Positions 10,124-19,168 of a stretch of 64,000 nucleotides of DNA are shown here, one piece after another. Source of the stretch: Roseomonas sp. E05. GTDB lineage: Bacteria > Pseudomonadota > Alphaproteobacteria > Acetobacterales > Acetobacteraceae. Where the stretch lies: contig NZ_JASIRT010000006.1 in NCBI RefSeq assembly GCF_030063475.1, forward strand, positions 124,001 through 188,000. The letters run 5' to 3'. Under the pieces are notes generated by a model. It searched no databases. It saw only the letters and a list, made by a program, of their open reading frames with translations, and was not told where the DNA came from. Position 1 is the stretch's first letter; every line of letters starts with the position of its first letter. A program made the translations under genes and the position numbers.

Positions 10124-11004
10124 GCGCGGCGCTCTCTCCGGCCGCCACGGCCGCGCGCGGCGAGAGCCCGGCGCGGCGCGCGCTGCGCCGCTTCGCCCGG
10201 CACAGGCTGGCGATGGCGGGGCTGCTGGTGGTGCTGGTCTTCGTCGCCGTGGCGCTGCTGGCGCCCTGGGTCGCGCAATACGATCCGGTCGCCACCTCCT
10301 GGTCGCGCATCCGCAAGCCGCCCTCCGCGCTCTACTGGTTCGGCACCGACGAGAACGGGCGGGACGTCTTCTCGCGGGTGGTCTGGGGCGCCCGCGCCTC
10401 GCTGATGGCGGGCATCGTCTCGGTGGCGGCGGCGGTCTGCCTCGGCGTGCCCTTCGGCCTGCTGGCGGGGCTGGCCGGCGGCTGGGTGGACGCGCTGGTC
10501 TCGCGCATCGCCGATGCCATGCTCTCCGTGCCCTTCCTCATCCTCGCCATCGCGCTCGCCGCCTTCCTCGGCCCGGCGCTGGAGAACGCGATGCTGGCCA
10601 TCGCCATCTCCGCCACGCCGATCTTCGTGCGGCTGGCGCGCGGCATGGCGCTGGAGGCGAAGAGCACCGACTGGGTGGAGGCGGCGCGCGCCCTCGGCAA
10701 TCCGCCCTGGCGCACGGCGCTGCGCCACGTTCTGCCCAACATCATCCCGCCGCTGCTGGTGCAGGGCACGCTGGCGATCGCCGAGGCGATCATCGCCGAG
10801 GCCTCGCTCTCCTTCCTCGGCCTCGGCCAGCAGCCGCCGGCACCCTCCTGGGGCTCGATGCTGAATGCCGCGCAGCGCTTCCTGACCCAGGCGCCCTGGA
10901 TGTCGGTCTATCCCGGCCTCGCCATCTTCCTGGTGGTGCTGGCCTTCAACCTGGTGGGTGACGGGCTGCGCGATGCGCTCGACCCGCGCAGCGACCGCCG
11001 CTGA
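10120..11004 (+). CDS. dppC: Peptide ABC transporter permease, DppC/OppC-like
   Basis: Second permease, 294 residues. The N-terminal cytoplasmic stretch ARRALRRFARHRLAM is followed by a helix; then come the DppC motif WFGTDENGRDVFSRVVWGAR and the EAA loop WVEAARALGNPPWRTALRHVL. About six helices are expected. It closes the operon; its stop is 57 bases before the separate TPR-protein gene, and no strong hairpin is seen between them. Confidence 0.9.
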   Translation: MSAALSPAATAARGESPARRALRRFARHRLAMAGLLVVLVFVAVALLAPWVAQYDPVATSWSRIRKPPSALYWFGTDENGRDVFSRVVWGARASLMAGIVSVAAAVCLGVPFGLLAGLAGGWVDALVSRIADAMLSVPFLILAIALAAFLGPALENAMLAIAISATPIFVRLARGMALEAKSTDWVEAARALGNPPWRTALRHVLPNIIPPLLVQGTLAIAEAIIAEASLSFLGLGQQPPAPSWGSMLNAAQRFLTQAPWMSVYPGLAIFLVVLAFNLVGDGLRDALDPRSDRR

Positions 11005-11061
11005 GGCGCCGGCGCGCGGATTTCCCTTGCGCGCGCGGCCGCATGATCCAACCTTTGGAGC

Positions 11062-11646
11062 ATGCGCGCCGCGCCGTTCCTCCTGGCTTCCGCCCTGACC
11101 CTGCCGCTCCTGCCACTCGGCGCGGCGGCGCAGCCCGACCCGCGCCCCACCGCCCCCGAGGCGCGCCGCGCCCAGCTCGACCGCCTGCTGGATGCCCTGC
11201 CGAGCGCCCCGGACGACACCCTCGCCGCCGCCCTGGCGGCGCAGATCCGCAGCCTGTGGGCGCAGGCCGCCTCGCCGGCGGTGACGCTGCTGCTCGATCG
11301 TGGCCAGCGCAACCTGCGCAGCGAGGCCGCCGCCGATGCGGTGGAGGACTTTGATGCGGCGCTGGTGCTCCAGCCCGACTGCGTCCAGGCATGGTTGCTG
11401 CGCGCCCAGGCCCTGGCCGAAATGGGCGACTTCACCGCCGCGCTGCGCGACCTGCGCCAGGTCCTGACGCTGGAGCCGCGCCACTTCAGCGCGCTGGCGG
11501 TGCTCTCCTCGCTCCAGGAGCAGATGGGCGATGCCGAGGATGCGCTGCGCTCCATGCAGGAGGCCGTGGCGATCTATCCCCGCATGCCCGGTGCGGAGGA
11601 GCGGCTGCGGAAGCTCTATCGTGCGGCGCATGGGCAGGGCATCTGA
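11062..11646 (+). CDS. Exported tetratricopeptide-repeat protein
   Basis: Protein of 194 residues with a clear signal peptide (about residues 1-23, hydrophobic, ending PLGAAAQ). Two to three TPR-like helix pairs lie between residues about 85 and 185, for example VEDFDAALVLQPDCVQAWLLRAQ and ALRDLRQVLTLEPRHFSALAVL. TPR units bind other proteins; the partner here is unknown. It probably acts in the periplasm. The family call rests on repeat spacing and conserved A/L/P positions. No specific gene name is justified. Confidence 0.8.
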   Translation: MRAAPFLLASALTLPLLPLGAAAQPDPRPTAPEARRAQLDRLLDALPSAPDDTLAAALAAQIRSLWAQAASPAVTLLLDRGQRNLRSEAAADAVEDFDAALVLQPDCVQAWLLRAQALAEMGDFTAALRDLRQVLTLEPRHFSALAVLSSLQEQMGDAEDALRSMQEAVAIYPRMPGAEERLRKLYRAAHGQGI

Positions 11647-11701
11647 ACCGCCGCAACCGGCGGATGGCGCTGCAAGAGCCGCTCCTGGCACAAAGCCCGG
11701 C

Positions 11702-12742
11702 ATGAACCCCGATCCCGAGATGCTCTGGGCTGAGCTGCAACGCCGCGAGGCGAGGCCCGACATGGTCTATGCCGTGGCCACGCAGGGTGTGTACTGCCGG
11801 TTCGGCTGCCCCTCCCGCCTGCCGCTGCGCCGCAATGTCCGCTTCTTTCCGGATTGCGCCAGCGCCGAGGCTGCCGGCTTCCGCGCCTGCCGCCGCTGCG
11901 ACCCCCTTGGCGCGCGCGCCGCCCTGCACGCCGAGGCCGTGCGCGACGCCTGCGCCCGCATCGAGGCGGCGGAGGCGATGCCGCCCCTGGCCGAGTTGGC
12001 CGCGCACGCGGGCTACGCCCGCCACCACTTCCTGCGGCTGTTCCGCGAGATCACCGGCCTGACCCCGCGCGCCTATGCCGATGCGGTGAAGGCGCGCCGC
12101 CTTCAGGCCGCGCTGGGCGAGGGCGCGCGGGTGGCCGAGGCGGTGGCGGAGGCGGGCTTCGGCAGCGAAAGCCGCGTCTATGAGCAGCCCGGCCGGCTGC
12201 TTGGCATGAGCCCCGGCGCCGCGCGGCGTGGCGGCGAGGGCGAGACGATCCACCACGCCTTCACCGACTCCCCGCTTGGACCGCTGATGGTGGCGGCGAC
12301 GGAGAAGGGCATCTGCCGCATCGCCTTCGGGCCGGATGAGGCGGCCCTGCTTGGCGAGCTCTCCGCACGCTTCCCGCGGGCCAGGCACCTGCCCGGCGGC
12401 GAGGCGATGGCGGCGATGCTGCGAAGCGTGGTGGCCCTGATCGAGGAGCCGCATGCCGCCCGGGCGCTGCCGCTGGACCTGCGCGGCACCGCCTTCCAGC
12501 AGCGCGTCTGGCAGGCGCTGATGGCGATTCCACCGGGGCGGACCACCACCTATTCCGGCCTCGCGGAAGCGATTGGCCAGCCCCGCGCGGTGCGCGCCGT
12601 GGCGGCCGCCTGCGCGGCCAATCCCGCCGCGCTGGCCGTGCCCTGCCATCGGGTGATCGGCAAGGACGGCGCGCTGACCGGGTATCGCTGGGGTCTGCCG
12701 CGCAAGCGGGAGCTGCTGGAGCGCGAGAAGGCGGCAGGCTGA
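11702..12742 (+). CDS. ada: Bifunctional Ada: AraC-type regulator and methylated-DNA-cysteine methyltransferase
   Basis: A 346-residue protein in the full Ada arrangement. The N-terminal metal-binding domain has the cysteine pairs YCRFGC (near residues 28-32) and CRRC (near 60-63); the first accepts methyl groups from phosphotriesters. An AraC-type helix-turn-helix follows (LAAHAGYARHHFLRLFREIT), then the C-terminal O6-methylguanine methyltransferase domain with the active-site motif PCHRVIG. It repairs alkylated DNA and, once methylated, activates the adaptive response. The start at MNPDPEMLW places the zinc domain at the expected distance from the N-terminus. The neighbouring genes are not alkylation-repair genes. 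Confidence 0.92.
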   Translation: MNPDPEMLWAELQRREARPDMVYAVATQGVYCRFGCPSRLPLRRNVRFFPDCASAEAAGFRACRRCDPLGARAALHAEAVRDACARIEAAEAMPPLAELAAHAGYARHHFLRLFREITGLTPRAYADAVKARRLQAALGEGARVAEAVAEAGFGSESRVYEQPGRLLGMSPGAARRGGEGETIHHAFTDSPLGPLMVAATEKGICRIAFGPDEAALLGELSARFPRARHLPGGEAMAAMLRSVVALIEEPHAARALPLDLRGTAFQQRVWQALMAIPPGRTTTYSGLAEAIGQPRAVRAVAAACAANPAALAVPCHRVIGKDGALTGYRWGLPRKRELLEREKAAG

Positions 12743-12861
12743 AGCGCGCCGCGCCGCACGGCCCTCAAGGGGCGACGGGGCGGCTCGATGCGGCAGGTTG
12801 GGTCCGGAGGCGTGCTCCATGTTTTGATGGCGGCGCTCCGCTGCTCCCGCTAAGGTCGGAC

Positions 12862-14058
12862 ATGGAACAGCCCCCGAGCACCCCCGCAGCGCCGTCGGTC
12901 ACCACCGACATCCATACGCACCTCACCGGTGCGCCGCGGTCTGCCGAGATCATCCGCCTCGGGCTGCTGCATGACCTCGATTACCCCGCCGCCATGCTGC
13001 GCCTCGCGGAGGTCCCCTTGCCTGAGGGCGTCCGGCTGGCCGAGGGCGACACGCGCATCCTGCCCGGCGGCATCGCCGCGCCCGCCCGTGGCTCGCCCAT
13101 GGTCCGGCTCCGGGACCTGCCGCCGGAGAGCCTCGCCCTGCTGGAGGCGGCCATGGAGATGCCCCGGCGTCCCGCGACAGGCGAGGGGCCGGACCCCTTC
13201 GTCCTGCTGGAGCGGGCCTATTCCATCCGTCGGCCGCTGGGCGCCCACCCGGCGCTTCTCCCCGGCATCCTCACCTCGGTGGCGGAGGATGCCCGCCGCG
13301 ACGGGGTGACGCATATCGAATTCAGCGCCAGCGCCCCGCTGGCCGCGGGCGAGGAGGGCGAGGCCTGGATGCGCGCAGCCGGGCTGGCGGCCCGGCGGCT
13401 CCAGGCCACGGCCGGGGTCCGCATCCTGTTCCTGGCCACGATCAACCGGCATGCCGCGCCCACCGACATCGCCCGGTCCCTGGCGCGGCTTGGCGAGCTG
13501 ATGGAGGGGCACCCGCTCCTGGCCGGCGCTGATCTCGCCGGGCATGAAACCAACCCGACCGAGGATTTCATGCCGGTGGTGGTTGCCTGGGCCGCCGGGC
13601 GCGTGCGCCGCGGCCTTCCCACGGTGGTCCGGGTCCATGCGGGCGAAACGCCCTGCCACCCCGGGAACGTGCGCGCGGCGCTGGAAGGGTTCCGGGAGGC
13701 GGGACTGCCGCCCGGCATGGGCAGGATCGGCCATGCCCTCTACGGCATCGGGCGGCGGGAGGTGACCCTCGCCCAGGAGATCGGCGCCGTGGTGGAAATG
13801 GGCATCGGCTCGAACAGAGCGCTGGGCTACCGCAGCGGCCCCGGGCGGAGCGGCGGGGGCCGCAGGCTGGCGAGGCTCATCGGCGCCGGGGTGGCCACCG
13901 TTCTCGGAACGGACGGCCATGGCATCTACGGCACGTCCCCGGCGCTGGAGGCGCGCCGGGCGCTGCGCGACGGGGCGACGGACCTGGTCATGGCGGAAGT
14001 GGCCCGCCACGAGGGCGACCACATCAAGCGGATGGGCGCCGCCTTCCCGCTGGCCTGA
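12862..14058 (+). CDS. Adenosine deaminase-like metal-dependent hydrolase
   Basis: A 398-residue amidohydrolase of the adenosine/AMP deaminase superfamily. It has the metal ligand motif DIHTHLTG (N-terminus), the catalytic VHAGET (substrate histidine and glutamate), the metal histidine in RIGHALYGIG, and the C-terminal LGTDGHGIYGTS, which corresponds to the S(T)DDP aspartate motif but reads TDGH. All the metal-binding positions therefore look present while the region after the last aspartate is unusual. Substrate specificity may differ from adenosine; it could be a related 6-aminopurine or other nucleoside deaminase. A convergent hairpin follows the stop. Confidence 0.75.
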   Translation: MEQPPSTPAAPSVTTDIHTHLTGAPRSAEIIRLGLLHDLDYPAAMLRLAEVPLPEGVRLAEGDTRILPGGIAAPARGSPMVRLRDLPPESLALLEAAMEMPRRPATGEGPDPFVLLERAYSIRRPLGAHPALLPGILTSVAEDARRDGVTHIEFSASAPLAAGEEGEAWMRAAGLAARRLQATAGVRILFLATINRHAAPTDIARSLARLGELMEGHPLLAGADLAGHETNPTEDFMPVVVAWAAGRVRRGLPTVVRVHAGETPCHPGNVRAALEGFREAGLPPGMGRIGHALYGIGRREVTLAQEIGAVVEMGIGSNRALGYRSGPGRSGGGRRLARLIGAGVATVLGTDGHGIYGTSPALEARRALRDGATDLVMAEVARHEGDHIKRMGAAFPLA

Positions 14059-14063
14059 AGCCC

Positions 14064-14085
14064 GCCGGGGAATGTCTTCCCCGGC
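14064..14085. terminator. Convergent hairpin terminator between the deaminase-like gene and pyk
   Basis: A perfect nine-base-pair stem (GCCGGGGAA / TTCCCCGGC) with a TGTC loop lies six bases after the plus-strand stop at 14058 and twelve bases before the minus-strand stop of pyruvate kinase. It is well placed to end both transcripts. There is only a weak T-rich tail (CTTGCCCTTT), so the efficiency is uncertain. Confidence 0.6.
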
Positions 14086-14096
14086 CTTGCCCTTTC

Positions 14097-15530
14097 CTAC
14101 TTCACCGTGGCAACCCGCAGCGCGTTCGTGGTGCCCGGCGTCCCGAAGGGCACGCCTGCCGTCACCACCACTTCCTCGCCCGCCTGCGCGAAGCCCTCGG
14201 TCTGCGCCGCGCGCACCGCCTTGGCCACCATGTCGGTCATGCTGTGCGGCTCGGCGGAGGGCAGTGGGTGGACGCCCCAGACCACCGCCATGCGCCGCGC
14301 CGTCGCCTCGCTGGAGGTCAGGCCGATGATCGGGCTGGCCGGCCGCTCCCGCGCCACGCGCAGGGTGGTGGAGCCGGTGGCGGTGAAGGTGGCGATCGCC
14401 TGGGCGCCAATGGTCTCAGCCACCTGGCGCGCGGCGGCGGCGATGGCGCCGGCCGAGTTCTTCTCCGGCGAGGGGCGCGCCGCGTCGGTGATCTGCCGCC
14501 AGCCGTCATCCTGCTCCACCCGGGCCAGGATGCGGTCCATCATGTTCACCGCCTCGTAGGGGAACTGGCCGGCGGCGCTCTCGGCGGAGAGCATCACCGC
14601 GTCCGCCCCGTCGAACACCGCCGTGGCGACGTCCGAGGCCTCGGCGCGGGTGGGGGAGGGCGCGTTGATCATGCTCTCCAGCATCTGCGTCGCCACCACG
14701 ACGGGCAGGCCGCGCCGGCGGCACTCGCGCACGATGCGCTTCTGCACCAGCGGCACCTCCTCGGGCGGGCACTCCACGCCGAGGTCGCCGCGCGCGACCA
14801 TGGCGCAGTCCGTGGCGTCGAGGATGCCCTCCAGGTTCTCGACGGCCTGCGGCTTCTCCATCTTCACCATCACCCAGGCACGCCCGTCGGCGATTTCCTT
14901 CACCTGGATCACGTCCTCCGGCCGCTGCACGAAGGAGAGGCCGATATATTCGATGCCCAGCGGCAGCACGAAGTCGAGGTCGGCGCGGTCCTTCGGCGTC
15001 AGGGCCGGGATGGGCAGCGCCACGTCCGGCACGTTGACGCCCTTGCGGTCGGAGAGCGGGCCGCCGACCAGGATTTCCGTCTCCAGGTGGTCGTCGCGCT
15101 TGTGCACCACGCGCAGGCGCAGCTTGCCGTCATCCAGCAGCAGGGTGGTGCCGATGCGCGCGGCCTCGATGATCTCGGGATGCGGCAGCTGCACGCGCCG
15201 CACGTCGCCCGGCGTCGCGCTGAGGTCGAGGCGGAAGCTCTGGCCAGTCTGCAGCTGCACCCGCCCGCCCTGGAAGCGGCCAACACGCAGCTTGGGGCCC
15301 TGAACATCCGCCAGGATGCCGATCGGCCGCCCGACGCGCCTCTCCAGCGCGCGAATCATCAGGATGCGGCTGGCATGGTCCTCATGGCTGCCATGGCTGA
15401 AATTGAGCCGGAACACGTCGGCCCCGCCGCGGTAGAGGCGCTCGATCACCTCCGGCGTGGAGCTGGCGGGGCCGAGGGTGGCGATGATCTTGGTGCGGCG
15501 GCGGCGGCGGAGGGGAATGCGCGGCGGCAA
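14097..15530 (-). CDS. pyk: Pyruvate kinase
   Basis: Cytoplasmic enzyme of 477 residues that converts phosphoenolpyruvate and ADP to pyruvate and ATP. The N-terminus RRTKIIATLGPAS is the family start. The catalytic barrel contains VFRLNFSHG, KGVNVPDVALPIPALTPKD and the signature region WVMVKMEKPQAVENL, followed by MVARGDLGVE. The C-terminal allosteric domain has ATFTATGSTTLRVARERP. The length is that of a normal bacterial enzyme. It faces the glycerate kinase gene, which is also on the minus strand 87 bases upstream, and the two may share a transcript linking glycerate metabolism to lower glycolysis. Confidence 0.95.
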   Translation of the reverse strand: MPPRIPLRRRRRTKIIATLGPASSTPEVIERLYRGGADVFRLNFSHGSHEDHASRILMIRALERRVGRPIGILADVQGPKLRVGRFQGGRVQLQTGQSFRLDLSATPGDVRRVQLPHPEIIEAARIGTTLLLDDGKLRLRVVHKRDDHLETEILVGGPLSDRKGVNVPDVALPIPALTPKDRADLDFVLPLGIEYIGLSFVQRPEDVIQVKEIADGRAWVMVKMEKPQAVENLEGILDATDCAMVARGDLGVECPPEEVPLVQKRIVRECRRRGLPVVVATQMLESMINAPSPTRAEASDVATAVFDGADAVMLSAESAAGQFPYEAVNMMDRILARVEQDDGWRQITDAARPSPEKNSAGAIAAAARQVAETIGAQAIATFTATGSTTLRVARERPASPIIGLTSSEATARRMAVVWGVHPLPSAEPHSMTDMVAKAVRAAQTEGFAQAGEEVVVTAGVPFGTPGTTNALRVATVK

Positions 15531-15617
15531 AGTTCTGTCCTTCGGCTGCGGGCGGCTTTGGCCCGCTCGGGAGAGGAGGCGGGCGCTTTGGCCCGCTGGG
15601 CGGGAGCCCGACTCGGC

Positions 15618-16901
15618 TCAGGCGATCAGAATGGCACGGAAATCATTGACATTCGTAAGCGTTGGCCCGGTGACGATGGTATCGCCAAGCCGCTCGAACA
15701 AGGCGTGGCTGTTGTGTGACGCCAGCAGGCCCCGCGCGTCCAGCCCGGCCGCCATGGCGCGGGCGAGGGTGTCGGGCGCGGCGAGGGCGCCGGCATTGTC
15801 CTCCGATCCGTCGATGCCGTCCGTATCTCCCATCAGTGCCCAGCAGCCCTGCATCGCGGCGGCCGCCAGTGTAAAGCCCAGCAGGCACTCGCTGTTGCGC
15901 CCGCCCCGCCCGGGCGTGACGCCGGGGCGGATGGTCACCGTGGTCTCGCCGCCCGAGAGCAGCACCGCCGGGCCGCGCAGAGGGTGTCCATGCGCCTGCA
16001 CGCTGTGGGCAATGCCAGCCAGCACCGTGCCGACCACCGCCGCCTCGCCCTCCAGCGCGTCTCCGAGCAGCAGCGGCGCCAGGCCGAGGGTGCGCGCCTC
16101 GGCCGCCGCCGCTTCCAGCGCCATCTGCGGCGTGGCGATCATGCGGAACTCGGCGCGGGCCAGGCGTGGGTCGCCGGGCTTGGGGGTCTCCTCCGCCGCG
16201 GCCGCCAGATGGGCCGCCACGGCGGGCGGCAGGTCGATGCCGTAATGCGCGACAAGGCCACGCGCCTCGGCGAAGCTGGAGGGATCGGGCACGGTGGGGC
16301 CGGAGGCGATCACGGTGGGGTCGTCGCCCGGCACGTCGGAAATGGCGAGCGTCACCACCCGGGCCGGATGCGCCGCCGCCGCCAGCCGCCCGCCCTTGAT
16401 GGCGGAGAGGTGCCGGCGCACGCAGTTCATCTCGTTGATGGTGGCGCCCGAGGCGAGCAGGGCACGGTTCACCGCCTGCTTGTCCGCCAGCGTCAGCCCC
16501 TCCGCCGGCAGCGCCATCAGCGCCGAGCCGCCGCCGGAGATCAGCGCGAGCACGAGATCGTCCGCGCCCAGCCCCCGAACCGCCGCCAGGACGCGCCGCG
16601 CGGCCGCCTCGCCCGCCGCGTCGGGCACGGGGTGGGAGGCTTCCACCACCGCGATCCGGCGGGTCGGCACGGCATGCCCGTAGCGGGTGATGACGAGGCC
16701 GGAAAGCTCGGCATCCGGCCAGGCTTCCTCCACCGCCGCCGCCATCACCGCCGCCGACTTGCCGGCGCCCACCACCACCACGCGGCCCTTTGGCGGCGCG
16801 GGCAGGTGGCGGGCGAGGATGGCCCGCGGGTCGGCGGCGCGGATGGCTGCATCGAACAGGCGCCGCAGCGCAGGGCGGGCGGTGGTATCGGTCCAGCTCA
16901 T
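15618..16901 (-). CDS. ttuD: Glycerate 2-kinase / hydroxypyruvate reductase-type protein (MOFRL family)
   Basis: A 427-residue protein of the GckA/TtuD (MOFRL) family. The N-terminal DUF4147 domain has VVVVGAGKSAAVMAAAVEEAW and the phosphate-binding LISGGGSALMALP. The C-terminal MOFRL region has LLSGGETTVTI and GRGGRNSECLLGF, with the terminal GDTDGIDG motif. Members phosphorylate glycerate at C2 (older annotations call them hydroxypyruvate reductase). The ATG at MSWTDTTARPALR was chosen; longer upstream frames have no homology. It lies directly upstream of pyruvate kinase on the same strand, so its product 2-phosphoglycerate feeds towards the PEP that pyk consumes. Confidence 0.88.
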   Translation of the reverse strand: MSWTDTTARPALRRLFDAAIRAADPRAILARHLPAPPKGRVVVVGAGKSAAVMAAAVEEAWPDAELSGLVITRYGHAVPTRRIAVVEASHPVPDAAGEAAARRVLAAVRGLGADDLVLALISGGGSALMALPAEGLTLADKQAVNRALLASGATINEMNCVRRHLSAIKGGRLAAAAHPARVVTLAISDVPGDDPTVIASGPTVPDPSSFAEARGLVAHYGIDLPPAVAAHLAAAAEETPKPGDPRLARAEFRMIATPQMALEAAAAEARTLGLAPLLLGDALEGEAAVVGTVLAGIAHSVQAHGHPLRGPAVLLSGGETTVTIRPGVTPGRGGRNSECLLGFTLAAAAMQGCWALMGDTDGIDGSEDNAGALAAPDTLARAMAAGLDARGLLASHNSHALFERLGDTIVTGPTLTNVNDFRAILIA

Positions 16902-17177
16902 GCGGGCGGCTTTCCCCTTCGGTGTGCTTGCCGCGCATTGTGAACCGAGGGGCGGAGAAGGTGAAGGCGGGCCTCTTTTTCCGCCTCCCGGAAACCCTGC
17001 ACCGGTTCGGCCGCTTCTTTCCTTGCTCCGCTGGCCCGTCCCCCTGTGCCGGGAGGGCGGCGAGGATTGGCATTTCGCCAGCGAGGGTGGGCCCGTGAGG
17101 CATGGCCGGCCGCCGCTGCCCGCCCGCGCTGACATCATGAGAAGGTGGAGGGCCTGGGCCTTCCGGGGAGACGGGAC

Positions 17178-17504
17178 ATGGCTGGAACGGACCAACGCGT
17201 AGACAAGCTGCGCCATGAGATCGACAGCGGCCGCACCGGCGACAAGGTCGCCTTCAGCGATCCGGCCGCCGCTCCCCTCGGGGCCGATGACGAGGCCGCC
17301 GGCGTGCCGCCCAGCCCGGAGATGATCGCGCATGCCCGCGCGATGGAGACCGGCGCCGCCTCCGGGGCCGCGCGGGGCCTGGCGCACAGCGGCAGCGAGG
17401 CCGAGGCGCGCGGCTCGGCGGACCGGCCGCGCACCGGGCGGATGATCCTGGCCGTGCTGGCGGGCGTGGTCGTGCTGGTCGCGATCGCGCTGGCCATCGG
17501 CTGA
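17178..17504 (+). CDS. Small single-pass membrane protein of unknown function
   Basis: A 108-residue protein: an acidic, alanine-rich, probably disordered N-terminal 85 residues (MAGTDQRVDKLRHEIDSGRT onward), then a single C-terminal hydrophobic helix MILAVLAGVVVLVAIALAIG with no tail after it. This is a tail-anchored topology. The ATG at 17178 follows a purine-rich GGGGAGACGGGAC stretch that can serve as a ribosome site. I do not recognise a family. It stands alone, convergent with ilvE, separated from it by a strong hairpin. Confidence 0.6.
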   Translation: MAGTDQRVDKLRHEIDSGRTGDKVAFSDPAAAPLGADDEAAGVPPSPEMIAHARAMETGAASGAARGLAHSGSEAEARGSADRPRTGRMILAVLAGVVVLVAIALAIG

Positions 17505-17534
17505 CGCCTCGCGGCAGCGCGGCCGGCAGGCGCA

Positions 17535-17560
17535 CCGGCTGCCCGGGTCCGGGCAGCCGG
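17535..17560. terminator. Convergent hairpin terminator between the small membrane protein gene and ilvE
   Basis: A perfect ten-base-pair stem (CCGGCTGCCC / GGGCAGCCGG) with a six-base loop lies 30 bases after the plus-strand stop and 20 bases before the minus-strand stop at 17581. No T tract follows, as is common in GC-rich genomes. It is likely a bidirectional terminator. Confidence 0.55.
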
Positions 17561-17580
17561 GCCGCGTGGAGGCGGGTTGC

Positions 17581-18480
17581 TCAGGCGGCGCGGCGCGCCA
17601 CCTCCTCCGGATTCAGCCGCACCAGCGCTTCGTAATCCTTCAGCAGGGCCGCGGTGATGGCGCCGGGGGTGAAGCTGTGCTCGCCGATGGCGCGAACCGG
17701 CGTCACCTCGGCCGCGGTCCCGGCCAGGAAGACTTCCGTGGCGCCACCGATTTCATCGGCACCGATGGTGCGCTCCACCACGCTGATCTGCCGGTGCCGG
17801 GCCAGACTCATCACGGTGCGGCGGGTGATGCCGTCCAGGAAGCAGATCGGTGCCGGCGTGTGCAGCGCGCCGTCCATGACGAAAAAGATGTTGGCGCCCG
17901 TCGCCTCGGCCACATCGCCCTTGAAGTCGAGCATCAGGGCGTCGTCATAGCCCTCCGCCTCGGCGGCGTGCTTTGAGAGGGTGCCGATCATGTAGAGGCC
18001 CGAGGCCTTGGAGGCGGTGGGCGCCGTGTCCGGCGCCGGGCGGCGCCACTTCGCCATGGCAAGCCGCACGCCCTTCATGCGGTCGGCACCGAACAGGTTC
18101 GGCCAGGCCCAGGCGGCGATCGCCAGATGGATCTTCGTCTGCTGCGCCGAGACCGCCAGCATCTCCGAGCCGCGCCAGGCGACCGGGCGCAGATAGGCAT
18201 CGCTGAGGCCGTTCCTCTCCAGCACCGCCAGGCAGGCGGCGTCGATCTCCTCGGCGCTCCAGGGAATCTCGAAGCCCAGGATCCGCCCGGAGGCGATCAG
18301 CCGGTCGGTATGCGCGCGCAGCTTGAAAATATTTCTGCCATAGGCCCGCTCGCCCTCGAACACGCCGCTGGCATAATGCAGCCCGTGGGTCAGGACGTGC
18401 AGCTTGGCATCCCGCCAGGGCACCATCTGCCCGTCCAGCCAGATCCAGCCGTCGCGGTCGTCAAAGGGAACCAGTGTCAT
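17581..18480 (-). CDS. ilvE: Branched-chain amino acid aminotransferase
   Basis: PLP-dependent fold-type IV aminotransferase, 299 residues, the last step of leucine, isoleucine and valine synthesis (2-oxo acid to amino acid with glutamate). It has the N-terminal LHVLTHGLHYASGVFEGERAY (ilvE substrate-binding signature), the likely Schiff-base lysine at about K158 in TASKASGLY, and EATGANIFFV contacting PLP. It is divergent from the MarR-type regulator gene; the shared 106-base intergenic region holds a perfect palindrome (18506-18522), so the regulator may also affect ilvE. Confidence 0.93.
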   Translation of the reverse strand: MTLVPFDDRDGWIWLDGQMVPWRDAKLHVLTHGLHYASGVFEGERAYGRNIFKLRAHTDRLIASGRILGFEIPWSAEEIDAACLAVLERNGLSDAYLRPVAWRGSEMLAVSAQQTKIHLAIAAWAWPNLFGADRMKGVRLAMAKWRRPAPDTAPTASKASGLYMIGTLSKHAAEAEGYDDALMLDFKGDVAEATGANIFFVMDGALHTPAPICFLDGITRRTVMSLARHRQISVVERTIGADEIGGATEVFLAGTAAEVTPVRAIGEHSFTPGAITAALLKDYEALVRLNPEEVARRAA

Positions 18481-18505
18481 GAGCGTGATCCTCCTTGCCT
18501 TATTT

Positions 18506-18522
18506 GCGCAATATCATTGCGC
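18506..18522. promoter_or_regulatory. 17-bp palindrome in the ilvE/MarR intergenic region (possible operator)
   Basis: Perfect inverted repeat GCGCAAT-ATC-ATTGCGC between the divergent starts of ilvE (18480) and the MarR-family gene (18587). MarR dimers commonly bind 16-20 base palindromes of this kind in such divergent promoters. A second, looser inverted pair, GCTTCG/CGAAGC (18546-18569), lies closer to the regulator start. Assignment to the adjacent MarR protein is an inference. Confidence 0.5.
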
Positions 18523-18586
18523 CTGACACCCGGATCGTAAAACTTGCTTCGCTAATACGTCAACGAAGCTGACCAAAATCGGACGC

Positions 18587-19168
18587 ATGCCAGGGATGCC
18601 AGATACACCGGACACGAAGGCCGCGGGCGAGGCCAGGCCCGTCGGCGCAGGCCGCCAGCTGCTCTTCCTCCGCGAGGAGGAACTCCGGCTGGCGCAGGAT
18701 CTGCTGTTCTTCGGCTACCGCGACTTCACCGCCGGCCCCGACGCCATCCTGGCCGAGCTCGGCATGGGCCGGGCCCACCACCGCGTGCTGCATTTCGTCG
18801 GTCGACGGCCCGGCATCACCGTGGGCGAGCTGCTGGCGATCCTCGGCATCACCAAGCAGTCCCTCGGCCGGGTGCTGACGCCGCTGGTCGAGGAGGGATA
18901 TGTCACCCAGACGCCGGGCCGCAACGACCGTCGCCAGCGCCTGCTCACGCTGACCGAGAAGGGCGAGGCGCTGGAGCGGCGGCTGTTCGAGCGGCAGCGC
19001 GAATGGGTCATGCAGGCCTATCGCGAGGCCGGGCCGGTGGCGGTGGAGGGGTTCCGCCGCGTCATGCGCGGGCTGATGGGGCCCGAGGCGCGCGCCCAGC
19101 TCGACCGCGCCGCGCCACCCGACCCGCGCAGCGGCCCTTCGCATCCCAAGCCGCGGAGCGCGGCATGA
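18587..19168 (+). CDS. petP: MarR-family transcriptional regulator, PetP-like
   Basis: A 193-residue winged-helix regulator. The DNA-binding domain covers roughly residues 55-130, with VGELLAILGITKQSLGRVL as the recognition helix-turn-helix and VTQTPGRNDRRQRLLTLTEKG as the wing typical of MarR proteins. Its gene overlaps the following OmpR-type response regulator by four bases. A MarR gene coupled to a response regulator recalls petP-petR of Rhodobacter capsulatus, which control cytochrome bc1 genes there; transferring the function is an inference because no petABC genes are in the window. Confidence 0.85.
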   Translation: MPGMPDTPDTKAAGEARPVGAGRQLLFLREEELRLAQDLLFFGYRDFTAGPDAILAELGMGRAHHRVLHFVGRRPGITVGELLAILGITKQSLGRVLTPLVEEGYVTQTPGRNDRRQRLLTLTEKGEALERRLFERQREWVMQAYREAGPVAVEGFRRVMRGLMGPEARAQLDRAAPPDPRSGPSHPKPRSAA